From: Trema orientale
Taxonomy: Eukaryota > Streptophyta > Magnoliopsida > Rosales > Cannabaceae
Direction: 5' to 3'
Assembly (NCBI GenBank): GCA_002914845.1
Contig: JXTC01000173.1
Coordinates: 306,777-370,776 of the forward strand
DNA: 64,000 bases
The translations under genes were made by a program, and so were the position numbers. This document shows positions 13,100 to 25,168 of the stretch, piece by piece. The first letter of the stretch is position 1, and the number at the start of each line of letters is the position of its first letter. A model generated the notes under the pieces. That model worked only from the letters and a program-made list of their open reading frames with translations. It made no database searches and was not told where the DNA came from.

Positions 13100-14277
13100 A
13101 GTCATAAAAAATCGACACTGCTTAGCATCACCATCCGAAATCACTTGTTCTTTCCTCTTAGTAGCTAACCGAGTAACTGGACTGCCCTCTAAACTTGTAC
13201 CAGACCTTCTTGCTTTTTTCTTCCATAAACGACATTTACCCCAACCAACAGTAGGAGCAAAGGACGATGAAACTAACAAGCATTAAAAGTAATCAAACTC
13301 GACTTAACAACAAAATTTGTGGCAATCAAATCAGTAACATTATTTTATACAAGAAGAACATGTAGACATAAGAACTTATCCCCACCCACACTTTTATCGA
13401 CATCTTGTAAATGATCAAAAGAAACTGGAACATTTTTTAAGACTCACCCATAACAGAACTAGAAATAGCATTATTATCAATAGTAAGCAAAGCATTAGAA
13501 ACCTATTTTGCCGAGTTGGAATGAGTTTTGTCTTGCCCACTTCGACTCCTACCAGCCCTTGCTATTACTTTTAACCAATTTCTGAAACAATAATTTTAGG
13601 GAATTTTTCCATCCAGGCTTAACCTCCAAACAACAATCACTATAGTATAACTAATATAATCATAAATAAAACAAAAATTGGCAGTCTTTCGTACCTCAAA
13701 TCAATCCAGAAGAATTCTGAATTTTTTCGAGAACGGACCTTAATGCAACACTTCAATGGACAAGTAATATTGAGACAGATATGAACATAAGCAAAACGAC
13801 CTAGCAATGACCACTCTTATCTGCTTCAACCTCCAAAACAGTGCCAATTCTTTCCCATAAAAACTCCATAATCGGTTTTGTCATACTATAAAGAGGAGGA
13901 TAATATATTTGAATATAAAAGGATGCAAATCTAAAATTAAGATCAACCCTACTATCATAATTCTCCATTGTCATAAGAATTAGGAGTGCTTTATCAAACA
14001 CCTAAGGTTCCCATGGTAAAATGGTGTCACGATCAATTTCCAGTCCAAACGAGAAAGCATATGTATCTCTAGCAATCTCATGAATAGAAAAACCAAGACT
14101 AAGTTTCCCTAAGTCTTCAATAACTTAGCGAAAGATCCTTTTGTTATACAGACGATTAATCAACAGCTTCTCTACAAGGCCCATAACCGAATCTTGTTTT
14201 CTTTTCAGAACCAAAGAATCATCAAGACAAACCTCACCATCATCTTCAGAAGAAATCGGAAGATTATTATCAAGCAT
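13100..14277 (-). pseudogene. LINE ORF1 remnant (DUF4283-type nucleic-acid-binding protein)
   Basis: The ATG at 14277 opens an acidic N-terminus (MLDNNLPISSEDDGE). It is followed by a DUF4283-like region with the typical phrases 'ARDTYAFS' and 'ILPWEP' (14060-13990). The fragment at 14001-13801 carries 'FASFYIQIYYPPLYSMTKP', the usual tail of that fold. The basic C-terminal end lies at 13279-13097 (KRKEQVISDGDAK). Stops near 14130 and 13990 and later shifts break it. A zinc knuckle is not readable here, unlike in the LINE at 42.4 kb. The protein is expected to bind LINE RNA. Confidence 0.7.
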
Positions 14278-14429
14278 AGTCGAACTCTCATCTATAGAAT
14301 GATGGAATCAAAGAGATAATCAGGAAAAAAACTGATCAAACAACAAAGAAAACTAAAAAATCCTAGAGGCCGAACCCTAGGTTTCACCTGCTAAAGAGAA
14401 AACACTCGCTCTTAGGAGTACCTATCATA

Positions 14430-14808
14430 TGTGTTCTATTGGTATCATAAATATTACATTAATAATGGCACTATTAGATACTATAATTGTCTCTTAAAAA
14501 TTTTTGTGCTTTGAAAACATTGTATAAAAATCTCATTGTCAAGGCCAATAAAAATCTCTTTATCAATAAATACAAGTAAATTATCATTCATTGATTGAAT
14601 ACCTACTCGATTTTTTTTTTTTACAATTCAAGACTTTAGTTAAATTGGATAAATTTGAGTTTTAAGGTGATAGTGGCCCATCAAAATTTTGATTTTTTTG
14701 GCTTTTTTAATCCAACTTAACTAAATTCAACCTAATTTAACAAAAAATAAGAAAAAAAAATCTACTTTTTTTTTCGAAAAGATAAAAATCTTCACTGATG
14801 TTTGTTAA
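14430..14808. other. AT-rich intergenic sequence
   Basis: Nothing recognised apart from the possible LINE TSD near 14461-14479. Confidence 0.55.
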
Positions 14809-16564
14809 TTAGTTATAGGGAAGTTCTAAATCTATCACTATTTGGACTACGTATATTCAATTTCTTTTTATATCACAAAAATAATTTTAAATGATCATGT
14901 TTTTTGCTTTGTATATTTCTAAAATATCTTTTTTTGTACATTTACTCTTTTCATTTTTATGTCTAATTTCCAAGGTAAAAGGAACTAAAAAAATAAAAAA
15001 AATGACATATAATCATTTAGAGAGCTAGAGATTATAGAATAAAAGAAATGAAGAGAATTCTATCAGATATACTTTTTTTTTTTAAGGGAGATTTGTTAAA
15101 TGACAGGATGCATAACCTTTCACAATTGACGTTAAATTGCCGAACTATTTCAAATTGAATTGAATTGTTAAGAATCAAAATGGGTTAGCCATAGCGTTAA
15201 ATCTGTCATGCAAACTACTACTGCAAATTTTCTCTTAGGAGGTATTTAGTTGAGTGGAATGGGTGTTAGAATGGAATGACCATTCTACTAAATTACCCAT
15301 TCCAATGTTTGGTTTAAAAAGTGAAATTAGAATTCTCATTCCAATTGAAACTTATTTCCATCAATTAGTGTAATTTTGTTTCCATTGCTTGAACTAAGGA
15401 ATTGTCATTTCATTTCTTAAGTCATAATTAAATTAACATTATTTCTCTTTTTGCCCACAAAATGTAAACTTTCTTACATGTATTTAAGAATTTTAATAGT
15501 AGTAATATTCATTATTTCTCATTTTGCACACATATAGAAATACTATTTTCCAGATTTTCAATATACAACTATATTTTTGTTACTTTTTAAGATTAAGTTA
15601 CTCACACATATTTAAAAATAATTTATCATTTTTTAAAATCATAATAGTAATAATTACCAAATTGGAAATAAATTTTTGTAGTTTATTTTATTCCGATATT
15701 ACTAATTAATTATATAAAATAATGAACTTTTTAAGTTGAAATAATAACTTTTTATCAAATAAATTTTAGTAGTTGAAAAATATATAAAATTCAGAAAAAG
15801 AGTGTTATTGTTATAGTCAATACAACACTTATTCCATTCCATTCCACTATTAACCAAACACAGTAATTCTTATTCCACTAATGATTTCAATTTTCAACCA
15901 AACAATGGAATAAAGTTTGCATTCCCATTCTCATTCCATTCCATTACAATTCCCATTACGATTCTAATTCTATTTCACGAACCAAACACCACCTTACATT
16001 ATCTTTTAAAGCAAGCAACAATGATAAAAAATAAACAAAGAAAATATGGATTTTTATCAACATATAATAGGAGTGATTTTTTTTTGTTGTTGTTGCACGG
16101 TATATTTCTTTTTTTCTTTTCTTTTATTTTTCCTAATTATATTCAGCAACAATGATACAATAATAAACAAAGACAATATGGATTCTGATCAATAGATATA
16201 TAACAGAAGTGACTGTTTCTTTTTTTCGTTCCACGGTGTGTAATCTTTTCTTCTTTTTTTTTAAAAAAAGAATAAAAAATAAAATTCCTTTAATTCTATG
16301 TTTATACAAATGTATATAAATGTTATGTTTTGGATGTTTCTTGCTCCACTATTAATGTCGTTTTTGGGTGATTTTAAAGAATGAAAAGGTGAATTTCCGG
16401 ATTTTTTTCCCCCCCTTGAAAATGAAAGTTTTAAATCCATTATCATTTAAACTATGCATATTTAAAACTCCTTTTTAATAATTTTAATTATGGGTAAATT
16501 TGTAATTAAAATTATGAATGTACATAATCTAAATAGTGATAGATTTAGAACTTCCTTAGTTATA
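14809..16564. mobile_element. Mutator-like TIR element with 9-bp TSD, split by a PIF element
   Basis: The element spans 14818-16555. Both ends read inward as GGAAGTTCTAAATCTATCAC and continue with similarity for about 40 bp. Perfect 9-bp duplications (TTAGTTATA) lie at 14809-14817 and 16556-16564; 9 bp is the Mutator superfamily length. A 756-bp PIF-type element (15238-15993) sits inside, so the core is about 1 kb. A second, plus-oriented TIR-like copy lies at about 16428-16472, so 16428-16555 alone forms a miniature palindrome. No transposase is present. Confidence 0.82.
15235..15996. mobile_element. PIF/Harbinger-type non-autonomous element with TTA TSD
   Basis: The element spans 15238-15993 (756 bp), with TTA at 15235-15237 and 15994-15996. 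The right end reads inward as GGTGGTGTTTGGTTCGTG; the left reads GGAGGTATTTAGTTGAGTGG. Both ends are rich in GGAATGG/CCATTCC blocks. The middle is AT-rich without coding sequence. It is nested in the Mutator-like element above and is therefore younger. Confidence 0.75.
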
Positions 16565-17037
16565 TTTGTAGGAGTAATAAGATTTTGAATAGGAGCTTAT
16601 TTACAAGTTTTTTTCTTTTTGAAGGATTTTTTTTAAGAAAACAAAATATATTATGTATATAAATCTTTCGTGTGTGTCAAGTGTTACTCTTCGAGCAATA
16701 TTGTATTTTTCATTGTAAATTGTTGTTATTTGAAGTTTGAAGTAAAGCACTCATTTATAATATATTTTGTCCAAACTTATATAAAAATAAGATGCCATTA
16801 ATAAAAGCTAACTTTAACAAAATCATGTTTCCTACTAATGATAACAATAATAATAATTTCTAAAAAAACCAATAATATATTAATTATATTAAGAACAATG
16901 ATGGTAATAAGTATTAATAATAATAGAAATATTAATATACAAAAAATTAGCAATTATAATTAAAGTAAGTGACGTTCTTTTTTTCTTTTCTTTTTTTTTT
17001 TTTTGGAAACCCATGCTGTCCTAATTAATCCCTGCAA
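16565..17037. other. AT-rich intergenic sequence
   Basis: No gene or element ends seen. Confidence 0.55.
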
Positions 17038-17216
17038 GAGAAATACTAAATACACTCTCTTTCTTACCCTCTTTTATACTCTCTAATCTCACTGTCTGAT
17101 ATGTAAATTCCAGCACCCAGTATGATATTTTAATAATATAATAAATCATATTAATAAATCCACATATCAAGCAGTAAAATTGACAGAGTAAAAGAGAGTG
17201 TTGCTAGCATTCTTCT
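17038..17216. mobile_element. short palindromic MITE
   Basis: Left end GAAATACTAAATACACTCTC and right end, read inward, GAAGAATGCTAGCAACACTC continue as imperfect inverted copies through CTGCTTGATATGTGGATTT on the right and CTGTCTGATATGTAAATTC on the left. The arms nearly meet in the middle. I could not fix the TSD. Similar AATGCTAG-type ends appear near 20745-20810 and 49168, suggesting a family. Confidence 0.65.
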
Positions 17217-18941
17217 TGATCATTTTGAACTATGTATCAAACATATATATTTAATACAATTACCAAGCGGGTTTTGACTAAAAGTTGTTAAGTTTTATCT
17301 CATTTATTTATAAGGAGCTTATATTTACTTTTGAAAACGAAAATTATCAAACTTTCTTCAAATTTTGAAACTGTCAAAAGTTTTTCTTTTCTACCTATAC
17401 TGAAAAAAAATTCTGAACATATATATTACTTTCCATACGAATATATACTAGAGTATGCTTCAAGTGAATCCTCCATGCCTTCATTATTACCGATTGTTTT
17501 AAATACTTACTTGAATTTCTGAATTAATGTGACAAACACGAAATATAATTCCCTGTAGTTCGACGTACTTTCTTATCCCTACAGCGCCGTAATCCTACTT
17601 CAAATCATGTATACATACATGTATTACTTATCTAATTACCTATCTAACGAAACGTGTGTAATAACTTTTCTCCCCCAAAAAAAAGCGTAGAATTAACTAT
17701 TATCTATATAGCATAATGAGAACCGTATTTTATCATCATATACGCGTTGTCTATTGTTATATGGTACAGTCATTGAAAATATGGCACTTGGTCACAAGAT
17801 CACGGCGTTATACTTACATAGTCATACATGTGTGTGTATATATATATCATGAAATAAAGATATTAATTCTAAATCCAATTTTTGGGTATTCATTTAGTAA
17901 TGGAAGCAAGCATTATATCTAGGGCCGAATATATCTTTATTAATGTTTGGTTAGTTCTTCTTTCTGGCAGCTTCCTTGTGTCAACAAAGTACATATTATA
18001 TACACCTATATATAGATATTCTTCATGTGTACATGTAAAATTTTTATGAAATTCCCATAAAAAAATTATGAAATTCTTCATATATATCTTTTGCTTTTGA
18101 GAGAGAGAGAGAGAGAGAGATGGTTTTGGAGATAAATTATGAGATAGAGTTGGTTTTGAAATGAATAACTAAAATTAATTTTAAAAAAAAAGAAATGAAC
18201 AAAAAGTGAAAGATGCTTATAGTTCATGTCTAGTTGGAAAGAATGGGAAGATGATGGGAGAAAGGATTCTCGTCACATGCTGCCTCCAAAAAAGAGAGAA
18301 GCAAGCAATCATCCCTCCCAAGTGTCTTAGATTCCAAATCTAATGCACTTTTCTTAAACTAATCCATAAATAAAAGGTTGGCACAATCCATGCAATGCTT
18401 TAAAAAAATCTGTTGACTTGAGCCAAAAAGTCCAATTAAGTAGATGTTAAAAATATATATTAATTTTTGCGCTCTTACTTTTTCAGATTGATCCATACAC
18501 AAAATGCACTAGTCCCACGCCATTATTGACAATGGGATTTAACTATTATTATAATAAATGTTCTTGTTTACCGGCAAAAAAGTGTTAAAGAAAGCATCTT
18601 CCTTTTAATCATTTTAAGCAACAATGTTTTTATTTTTTATTTTTTACTTTTTATTTTGGATTAATTTCTTTTGTTTTTTTTTTTGCCCTTTTCTTTTAGG
18701 GAAGTTAATTTCGTTTGGTTTGTGAAGCCGGAGAATACGATATATCTGAATATATGCCAAAGTTAGAATCCCCATATACATGCATAACAAGCATACTCAT
18801 CCCATGCATATTAGCCACACAAAAAAAAAAAAAAAAAAAAAAACTTGTACTGCGCAGCCTATTTAAACATACATCCGCACTGTGTTGTTTGCGTGTGATT
18901 AAGTGATTTGTTTAGCGCCAACGTAACTTAACTAGTTGGTT
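17217..18941. other. AT-rich intergenic sequence
   Basis: No gene recognised. A (GA)n run lies at about 18101-18120 and an A23 run near 18820-18843. Confidence 0.55.
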
Positions 18942-19101
18942 GCCAACTGGGGTTAGCTCAGTTGGTCCAAGGTTTGAGGGTTGTGTGTGTGTTTGAGGGG
19001 GTCAGGGGTTCAAACCTTGGTAGTAGTGTGTGTGTGTCATTTTCCTTTAATTTGTAGTAAGTGGTGGTCATTAGTTAAGCCCCACTTTTCAAAAAAAAAA
19101 A
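18942..19101 (+). mobile_element. tRNA-derived SINE, copy 2
   Basis: It is near-identical to the SINE at 2105: the same GCCAACTGGGGTTAGCTCAG head with A box, GGGGTTCAAACCTTG B box, GT-rich spacer, TTAAGCCCCACTTTTC end and A tail (19091-19101). The flanks show only an imperfect duplication (ACTTAACTAGTTGG before, ACTACTTAGTTAGG after), so this insertion is probably older or its flanks have changed. Confidence 0.85.
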
Positions 19102-19309
19102 CTACTTAGTTAGGATGCTTCTAGTTGATTCTAATGTGACTCTCTTAGATAGAAATCTACTATTCTATAAGAAATAGACACATGTATATGTTACGAACAC
19201 TACATTTTCGTAAAGAAATCGGAACTAGTACTATACGTATAAAAATGCTGAACCTGATTACAATTATTACTTGAATTAATTAAGGAAAAAAATTTCAAAT
19301 AAACACTAA

Positions 19310-19900
19310 GAAACAAGGTATTAAATGCATGTATATGAACACTTAAGAAATGTACCCAGAAAAAAAAAAACCTGAAATATATACTTTCTGCAATTTAAAC
19401 TATATATTTCGGCATTTGAAAAATTATACTTCTAAATTTCAAATTTCTAAAAATTTATACCATGTATAATTTTAAGTGATTTATAGTTTTGAAGTCAAAA
19501 TTGTCCCTCATATTCTTGTTACCAAATAACAAAATAAATAAATAATTAGTTGTACCAAAAAATTTGAAAGAAAATTAAAACAAAATCATATTATATTAAA
19601 CTAAAGGTTCTAATTGTTTTTATGGAAAGGTTTAATTGTTTTATTAAATTTTTAATATAACTTATATGTTTAGAAATAATAATCAGCAAATCTCAATTCA
19701 ATTTGAGTGTTAAATGAGGGATAATTTCGTCCACTTCATGCACGAATGTACGAATTTTTGAAAATTTGAAATCTAGAGGTATAATTTTGCAGAACTCAAA
19801 ATATAAAATTAAAATTGCAGAAATTGCATACATCAGATTTTTTTTATTTTTTATATTTAACCCTATAACAAATAACAAAATTGTAATTCACCCACAATAA
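19310..19900. mobile_element. long-TIR element, ends approximate
   Basis: A stretch of about 95 bp at 19368-19460 recurs inverted at about 19750-19842. Shared phrases include TTTCTGCAATTT, AAAATTATAC, TAGATTTCAAATTT on the right (TAAATTTCAAATTT on the left) and AAAATTYRTAC. The interior is AT-rich with no ORF of note. The long-TIR layout suggests a Mutator-like MITE, but I could not find a TSD. Confidence 0.6.
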
Positions 19901-22589
19901 ACATATATATAGGAAAATGCTAATTACCGGCCATATATAGCAACTTTTTGTTCAATTCGTGACCTAAAATGATATTTGGTTTCATTTTAGGTGGTAATTA
20001 ATAATAGAAAAAAAAATCACACATTGTCATGAACTTTAAGCTTTTTCTTGTAATAATAATAACAAATTACATGAAATTATGTCAGTTTCTTTCTTTTCTT
20101 TTTTTTTTTTGATGATTTGTCCAAATATGTAGCATTATTTATAGACAAATAACTTGTAGCTTTATGCAGTATGGAACACTTGTTAGACACAGATCAAATC
20201 TAATACATTTCCTATTATTGGTAAGTGGTATATTGTTTTATATATATTTTAGGCAAAATTGCTTATATTTTGAACATTGCATTCTCCCATACAATTATAG
20301 CTATGCTTGAAACCTAGCTATATATATGAGTATACAGACAACTTGTGGCAATCAATAGTTGACAAGAAACGTACAAAATTAAATTTATCTAGGTATAGAT
20401 ATAGATATAATTGCACTCTGATCTCCCCAATCTGAAAATTCCACATACCAATCAATGGATAATCCAGCAAAAGATATCTCTGCAGAAAACCATTTTAGTA
20501 GCTTAGTGTGCATGAGTTTCATCAATAATTTCATGATGGCCGAAGAGGCAAGCAAAGCCATGGCCCCCTGCCCGCTGCAGCAATATTGCCTGAGAGTTTT
20601 TGTCTGTTTTAGTTTTGTTGGCATTCTAAGGAATTAGCTGAATTGGCATTTTTTTTTACACACCCCTTATTCTTTAATCACAATCAAACTTAAAAACCAA
20701 AAAGACAACCCAAAAAGAAAAAAATTAATTAAATAGGAGAAATACTAGAATAGAGAAGATAGTTTTTTCATCTAACAAAATTCTTATATTTCGATAAAAA
20801 AAAAATGCTAAATACAATCTGTGTGGTACTTATTAAGTTCATATGTAAATTTAATAGTGAATCTCACGTCTCTACTAGACTATAGTACTTAACATTAAAT
20901 ATACCCAAATTAACATGGCTCTTTAGTCAATTAACACTTAAGAAAATGAACTTCGTATTTTTCTCTGTAACCTTATTCTTTTTTACGCGATGGCACTGAA
21001 AACCAAAACGACAACGAAAAAAAAAAAAAAACATACAAATGTGAATATAGTTAGAATCCAAAACACTAGCTAGCTATAGGGTTGGCCGTGTCAACATATC
21101 CCATCATCGAAATCTCACACCCCTCAAAACGCACAATTCCATCTACACTAACTCGCTTTAAAGGCATAGAGAAGATTTGTTTGTTTGTTTCAGATTGTTT
21201 GTTTTCTCTCACCTTCATGGAACTTTCATTTTTGTTTTCTTGGGAAAGTTTTGTGTAGAGAGAGACAGAGAGAGAAAAGTTGTTTGGTGGGTAATGTCAG
21301 CAAATGTCTGAAAAGCCAACCTGCCTTGAGTAATAATAATAAAAACAAGGGGAAAAAAGAAAAGTTACCCAAAAGGAAGGGGAAAATTTAAAAAAAAAAA
21401 AAAAGTTAAAGGAAGGGAACAATCGCATAAGGGGGGAAAAAGGAAGAAAACTAAAGTGAAAAGATAGAGAGGAAATTAATTACGGAGTGAGTGAGTTTCG
21501 ATAAAGTCAATAAAGTGGTCTTGGAAGTTTGGCCCCAAACAGAGACAAATATACCTACACAACTAGATCCCTTCATGTTTAAGCACTGTTAGTTTTTTCT
21601 TCATCTTCTCTAGAGGGGTGGAAAAAAAAAAAGTGTCGTGAGATTTTTGGAAAAAAGAAAAAACTAGGTAAGTATCCTGTATTAAAAAATTAAAAAAAAT
21701 AAAATGTTTCATCTCTTAAAGACATTGAAAAATACGGCGAAATAAACTATGTGGCCTGATATTATCGACATAAATTACTTGATTACGAGTCATTCACTAG
21801 GAGACAAAAATAAAAAAAAAAATGTAAAACAAATGAACTTCATTTAATAAATTTACTTCCTCATAACAGTCTGTAATCTCAAATTTTCACCAAAAAAAAA
21901 AAAAAAGAACAGTATGAGCCTATGAGGTTTTTCACCCGGCCTCTTTTACGTACTACTCTTCATGATATATCAGCTACATGTTTACATATTTATGAGGGTA
22001 AATGGGGGTAATCAATTAATTCAAAGTCCTTTGAATCTTCTTTTTCTGATCTGGGATATGATCTCTCTTCAGGGCTATAGATCCTATGCTATGATTATTG
22101 ATAGGGCAGGATCCAACATTTATATTAAGCCATGGATTATTATTTTCTTTATTTTGTTTTTACTTTTATTTTTAGGGTTCATTTTTCTGACCCTTTTTTT
22201 TCTGTGAATTTAATTACAACTCCTGGATGCTTTATTGGATCCTTTGATTTTCATCCATAAAATTTATTGCTCCATAATTTCCAAAATGTTTTAAGTACAA
22301 AAGCAAGGAGCGCATGCAACAAGAATAGGACTCAAATTATGGCAAAACTGATCTAATACATGTCTGTGAATGAATAGCTTTGGAGAATAGAGATTCCAGT
22401 TATTTAAACTAACTAAAGTAGATGAGATTTTTCAGACTATATCTAGAGTAGGGTTTTCCGCAACATGAAAATCAATGCTCTTAGCTTTATCTTTCTATTT
22501 TTAGTTCATTAAAAAAAATGCCACGTATAAAATTAGAGAGATTGGCTAATTAATAAGCTGTGTACTTGTTTCCATCTATTTGTTATTTT

Positions 22590-22593
<4 letters not shown>
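19901..22593. other. intergenic, possibly single-copy; nothing identified
   Basis: The base composition around 20385-20640 and 21180-21560 is less AT-rich than its surroundings, and purine-rich leader-like runs occur near 21260 and 21420. Small ORFs on both strands at 20385-20637 overlap and show no domain I recognise. This could be unannotated promoter or leader sequence or a lost gene; I cannot support a call. Confidence 0.4.

Positions 22594-22646
<53 letters not shown>
22594..22646. repeat. (GA)26 microsatellite
   Basis: Uninterrupted GA repeat. Such tracts are in principle binding sites for BPC-type GAGA factors. Confidence 0.95.
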
Positions 22647-22647
<1 letters not shown>

Positions 22648-22939
22648 ACCAATTCAAACTAGACATAATTTTGTTTTTACAGTTTGATGGTAGTGATCTT
22701 TTAGAATATATGGAAGAAAAAAAATAAAAGGTGCTTTGGTGGTATATATTCATATACATTTGATCTCTTAATTAATTACATTGTGCCGAAAATTTTTTTA
22801 AGCGAATTATATAAACTAAGCTAGTTATTACACATGTAGAATGTTGGAGTTTTACCGCTTTGATAATGAAATATCAGCTTAGCGGTCTAGCTAGAACATA
22901 ACTACAGATGCGCATCAAGGTACCTAGTTATATATATAT

Positions 22940-23176
22940 GGTTGCCAATTCAGTAGGTTTTTTTTTTATATCTATGTGTAGGTATTTTTTTTTTAGCCGT
23001 TGGATCATCATCTAATGGTGATCTAACGGCTATAATAAAGTGTATGAAAAGACGTACATCATTAATGCTATTTCTTTTTTTTACTTTTTAATATAAAAAA
23101 ATATGTAAAAAAATTTTTATTGATCAAATTAATACTTATGCATAGGTAAAAAAAAAATACATACTAGATTGGTGCC
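22940..23176. mobile_element. MITE A of a three-element array in (TA)n
   Basis: Inverted ends GGTTGCCAATTCAGTA (left) and GGCACCAATCTAGTA (right, read inward) keep similarity for about 48 bp through CTATGTGTAGGTATT / CTATGCATAAGTATT. It is bordered on both sides by TA repeats. Inside lies a perfect-stem palindrome, AGCCGTTGGATCA ... TGATCTAACGGCT (about 22997-23034). No coding sequence. Confidence 0.75.
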
Positions 23177-23192
23177 TTATATATATATATAT

Positions 23193-23446
23193 GGAGGAGG
23201 TTTCAATGGTTACGTCTCCATGAGTAACTATCATTAAAATACGTGTAATAATAAATTTATTATTTAAATTAGGATACTACTAAGTTGACTTTCTAAAAAA
23301 GTTTTATAATATCAATGCCAATTAATTACAATAAATTTTGCTGCCCAATTACCAATGTAATTAAAACCGTTAGATTTTCATCCAACGGCTAAAAAAACAG
23401 TAACTATCGATGGGTAAATATAGCAGTAACCATTGAAACCTCACCC
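23193..23446. mobile_element. MITE B of the (TA)n array
   Basis: Ends GGAGGAGGTTTCAATGGTTA and, read inward from the right, GGGTGAGGTTTCAATGGTTA give a 21-bp TIR with three mismatches. Further in, GTAACTATC appears inverted on both sides. (TA)n lies directly outside both ends. It contains an ACCGTTAGAT ... ATCCAACGGC palindrome like that of MITE A. Confidence 0.8.
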
Positions 23447-23464
23447 ATATATATATATATATAT

Positions 23465-23654
23465 GGTTATAAAAATATTTACCCATAGATGGTTACAATG
23501 GTTTAAGCCATTAGATCTATATCCTACGGTGGTGATTAGTTTGGTGGTTGGCCAAAAATATTTAATACTGGCCAAAAAAATTTAATGCCATCACTACTTT
23601 TTTTAAGTACCCATCCATGGTCACAAAAAAATTGTAACCATTGAGAAGTCCTCC
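23465..23654. mobile_element. MITE C of the (TA)n array, left end altered
   Basis: The right end read inward, GGAGGACTTCTCAATGGTTA, matches the terminus of MITE B. The left end instead begins in sequence resembling the subterminal part of B (ATATTTACCCATAGATGG), so the outer left TIR seems lost. TA repeats flank both sides. It also carries a diverged CCATTAGAT ... ATCCTACGG palindrome. Confidence 0.6.
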
Positions 23655-24109
23655 ATATATATATCATATTATTTATTCACAAACTTCATGCATGCGCACA
23701 CGCACATATATATGTAGATAATGTAGACACACAGTCACAGACCCATATTGATATCCAAATCCTAATGACATGAACTCACTTCATTTCAGCAGCTAATATT
23801 TGGTGAAGAAGAGCTTTCACTATGTCATTTTTCAAGTGATGATGGAATCGAAAACAAGTGGGCACAAATTTCCAATTTGATAGAAACTAAAAAGTACTAC
23901 TAAAACAGACCCTTGTAGCTCAAGGCATCTTTCTTTTTTCAAGCTTAACAACAACCGAAAAAAACCAACATATTTTTATAAGTTGGGTGGTAATCTTCAA
24001 CGATTAATGTTTAACTTTACATGTGACAGTTTTATGCCCTCAACTTTATGTGACATCTTTGCTTCATAATTTTAGCCCGACATATTTGTTAAGCTGTCAC
24101 CTTTTAAAA

Positions 24110-24152
<43 letters not shown>

Positions 24153-24699
24153 CGTTTAATTTACTGATAGGATTTTGTTTCCATCGGTAGGGAAATTTAT
24201 CGAACATTCGATGTCACATCTATTTGTCGGGTAATTAATTAAATTTAGGTTGAACATTGAATTCATTAATTTCATAATTACGACAAAATAATTGTTCTAG
24301 CAGGGATAATAAGGTTATAATACGCTAATTATGTAATATACGAAGTATATTGGCAAAGCCTAGCTCGATGCTACCTGAAAAATTCTGAACTATACTTTTG
24401 CTACTGATTGAAAGTACGTGTTCTCCCAGTCGTGCAAATTATTTTGCTTATGACCATGTATGTGTTAATTAATTAACATTTAATTATATGCCAGTTACAC
24501 ATATTAATTTTGCCGTTGACATTAAGACAGATTTGAGACCCAGTTGATCAAGTTCCCTATCGGTAAAAAATGACAGATTGGCTGGGACAATTTGCAGTTG
24601 GGCCTTAAAAAGCTACTACTGTAAAAGCCATGGAATTTGGGCTATACACATTTGGGTCTCTCCATCTAAGTACATAAAAGCGAACCAATCCAATATAGG
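23655..24699. other. intergenic; holds a (TAA)n microsatellite
   Basis: A TAA/ATA trinucleotide run of about 13-14 units lies at roughly 24108-24150. No gene recognised. Confidence 0.6.
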
Positions 24700-25104
24700 G
24701 GAAATTAGGCTTTGTACGGCATTTTTAGATAAACAATTTTAAAAAATACGATGTGTTTTTTAAGATTTGATATGGTTTTTATTATAAAAATGCCATTTTA
24801 AAAAAAATATTTAGAAAATATCATTTTTTATAATAGTAACAAATAACTTGTAACCAGTAATTAGTTTTCAAAAATTTGTAACTAGTAACGAAAGGTATTT
24901 ATAAATGGTATATAATTGGTAACTAGTAACCATTTTTCAAAAACTGAAAACTAGTAACCATTTTAAAAATGATATTTTTCTAAAGACTTTTTAAACAATA
25001 ATATTTTTCTAATAAAACCGTACAAAAATTATAAAAAAAAAATTACCCTAACCTCTGTATTTTTGTAATTCTTTGGGGTTTTTATAGGTAAAAGTGTTAA
25101 AAAC
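24700..25104. repeat. foldback element, family F1, copy 1
   Basis: It shares its full length of about 405 bp with 37367-37774: start GGAAATTAGGC, a core rich in GGTAACTAGTAACCA-type direct repeats, and end GGTAAAAGTGTTAAAAAC. The two halves are imperfect inverted copies (AATGCCATTTT on the left, AAAATGATATTTTTCTA on the right), so the strand can fold back on itself. Confidence 0.7.
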
Positions 25105-25168
25105 CCTCCAATATATCAAGCGGTCCAAGCCTAACCCAACAGAAAAATAATTTGATTAAACTAAAAGC

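Larger units (their letters stand above)
8969..14420 (-). mobile_element. decayed full-length L1-type LINE retrotransposon
   Basis: The whole element reads on the - strand, from a leader near 14420 to an A tail (T run, 8969-8977). In order: ORF1 from an ATG at 14277, ORF2 from an ATG at 13047 with a GDFN endonuclease motif near 12640, reverse transcriptase (11343-10560) and RNase H near 9450-9090. Many stops and frameshifts make it inactive. A possible degenerate TSD ends in ACTATTAGAT at about 8960-8969 and 14470-14479, which would put the 5' end near 14458; this is weak. The order matches plant L1 LINEs, whose ORF2 gained an RNase H domain. Confidence 0.88.

Noticed and set aside
20385-20637. 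Overlapping ORFs of 79 and 60 codons on opposite strands
   Set aside because: No recognisable domain on either strand, no splice context and no codon signal strong enough to choose one.
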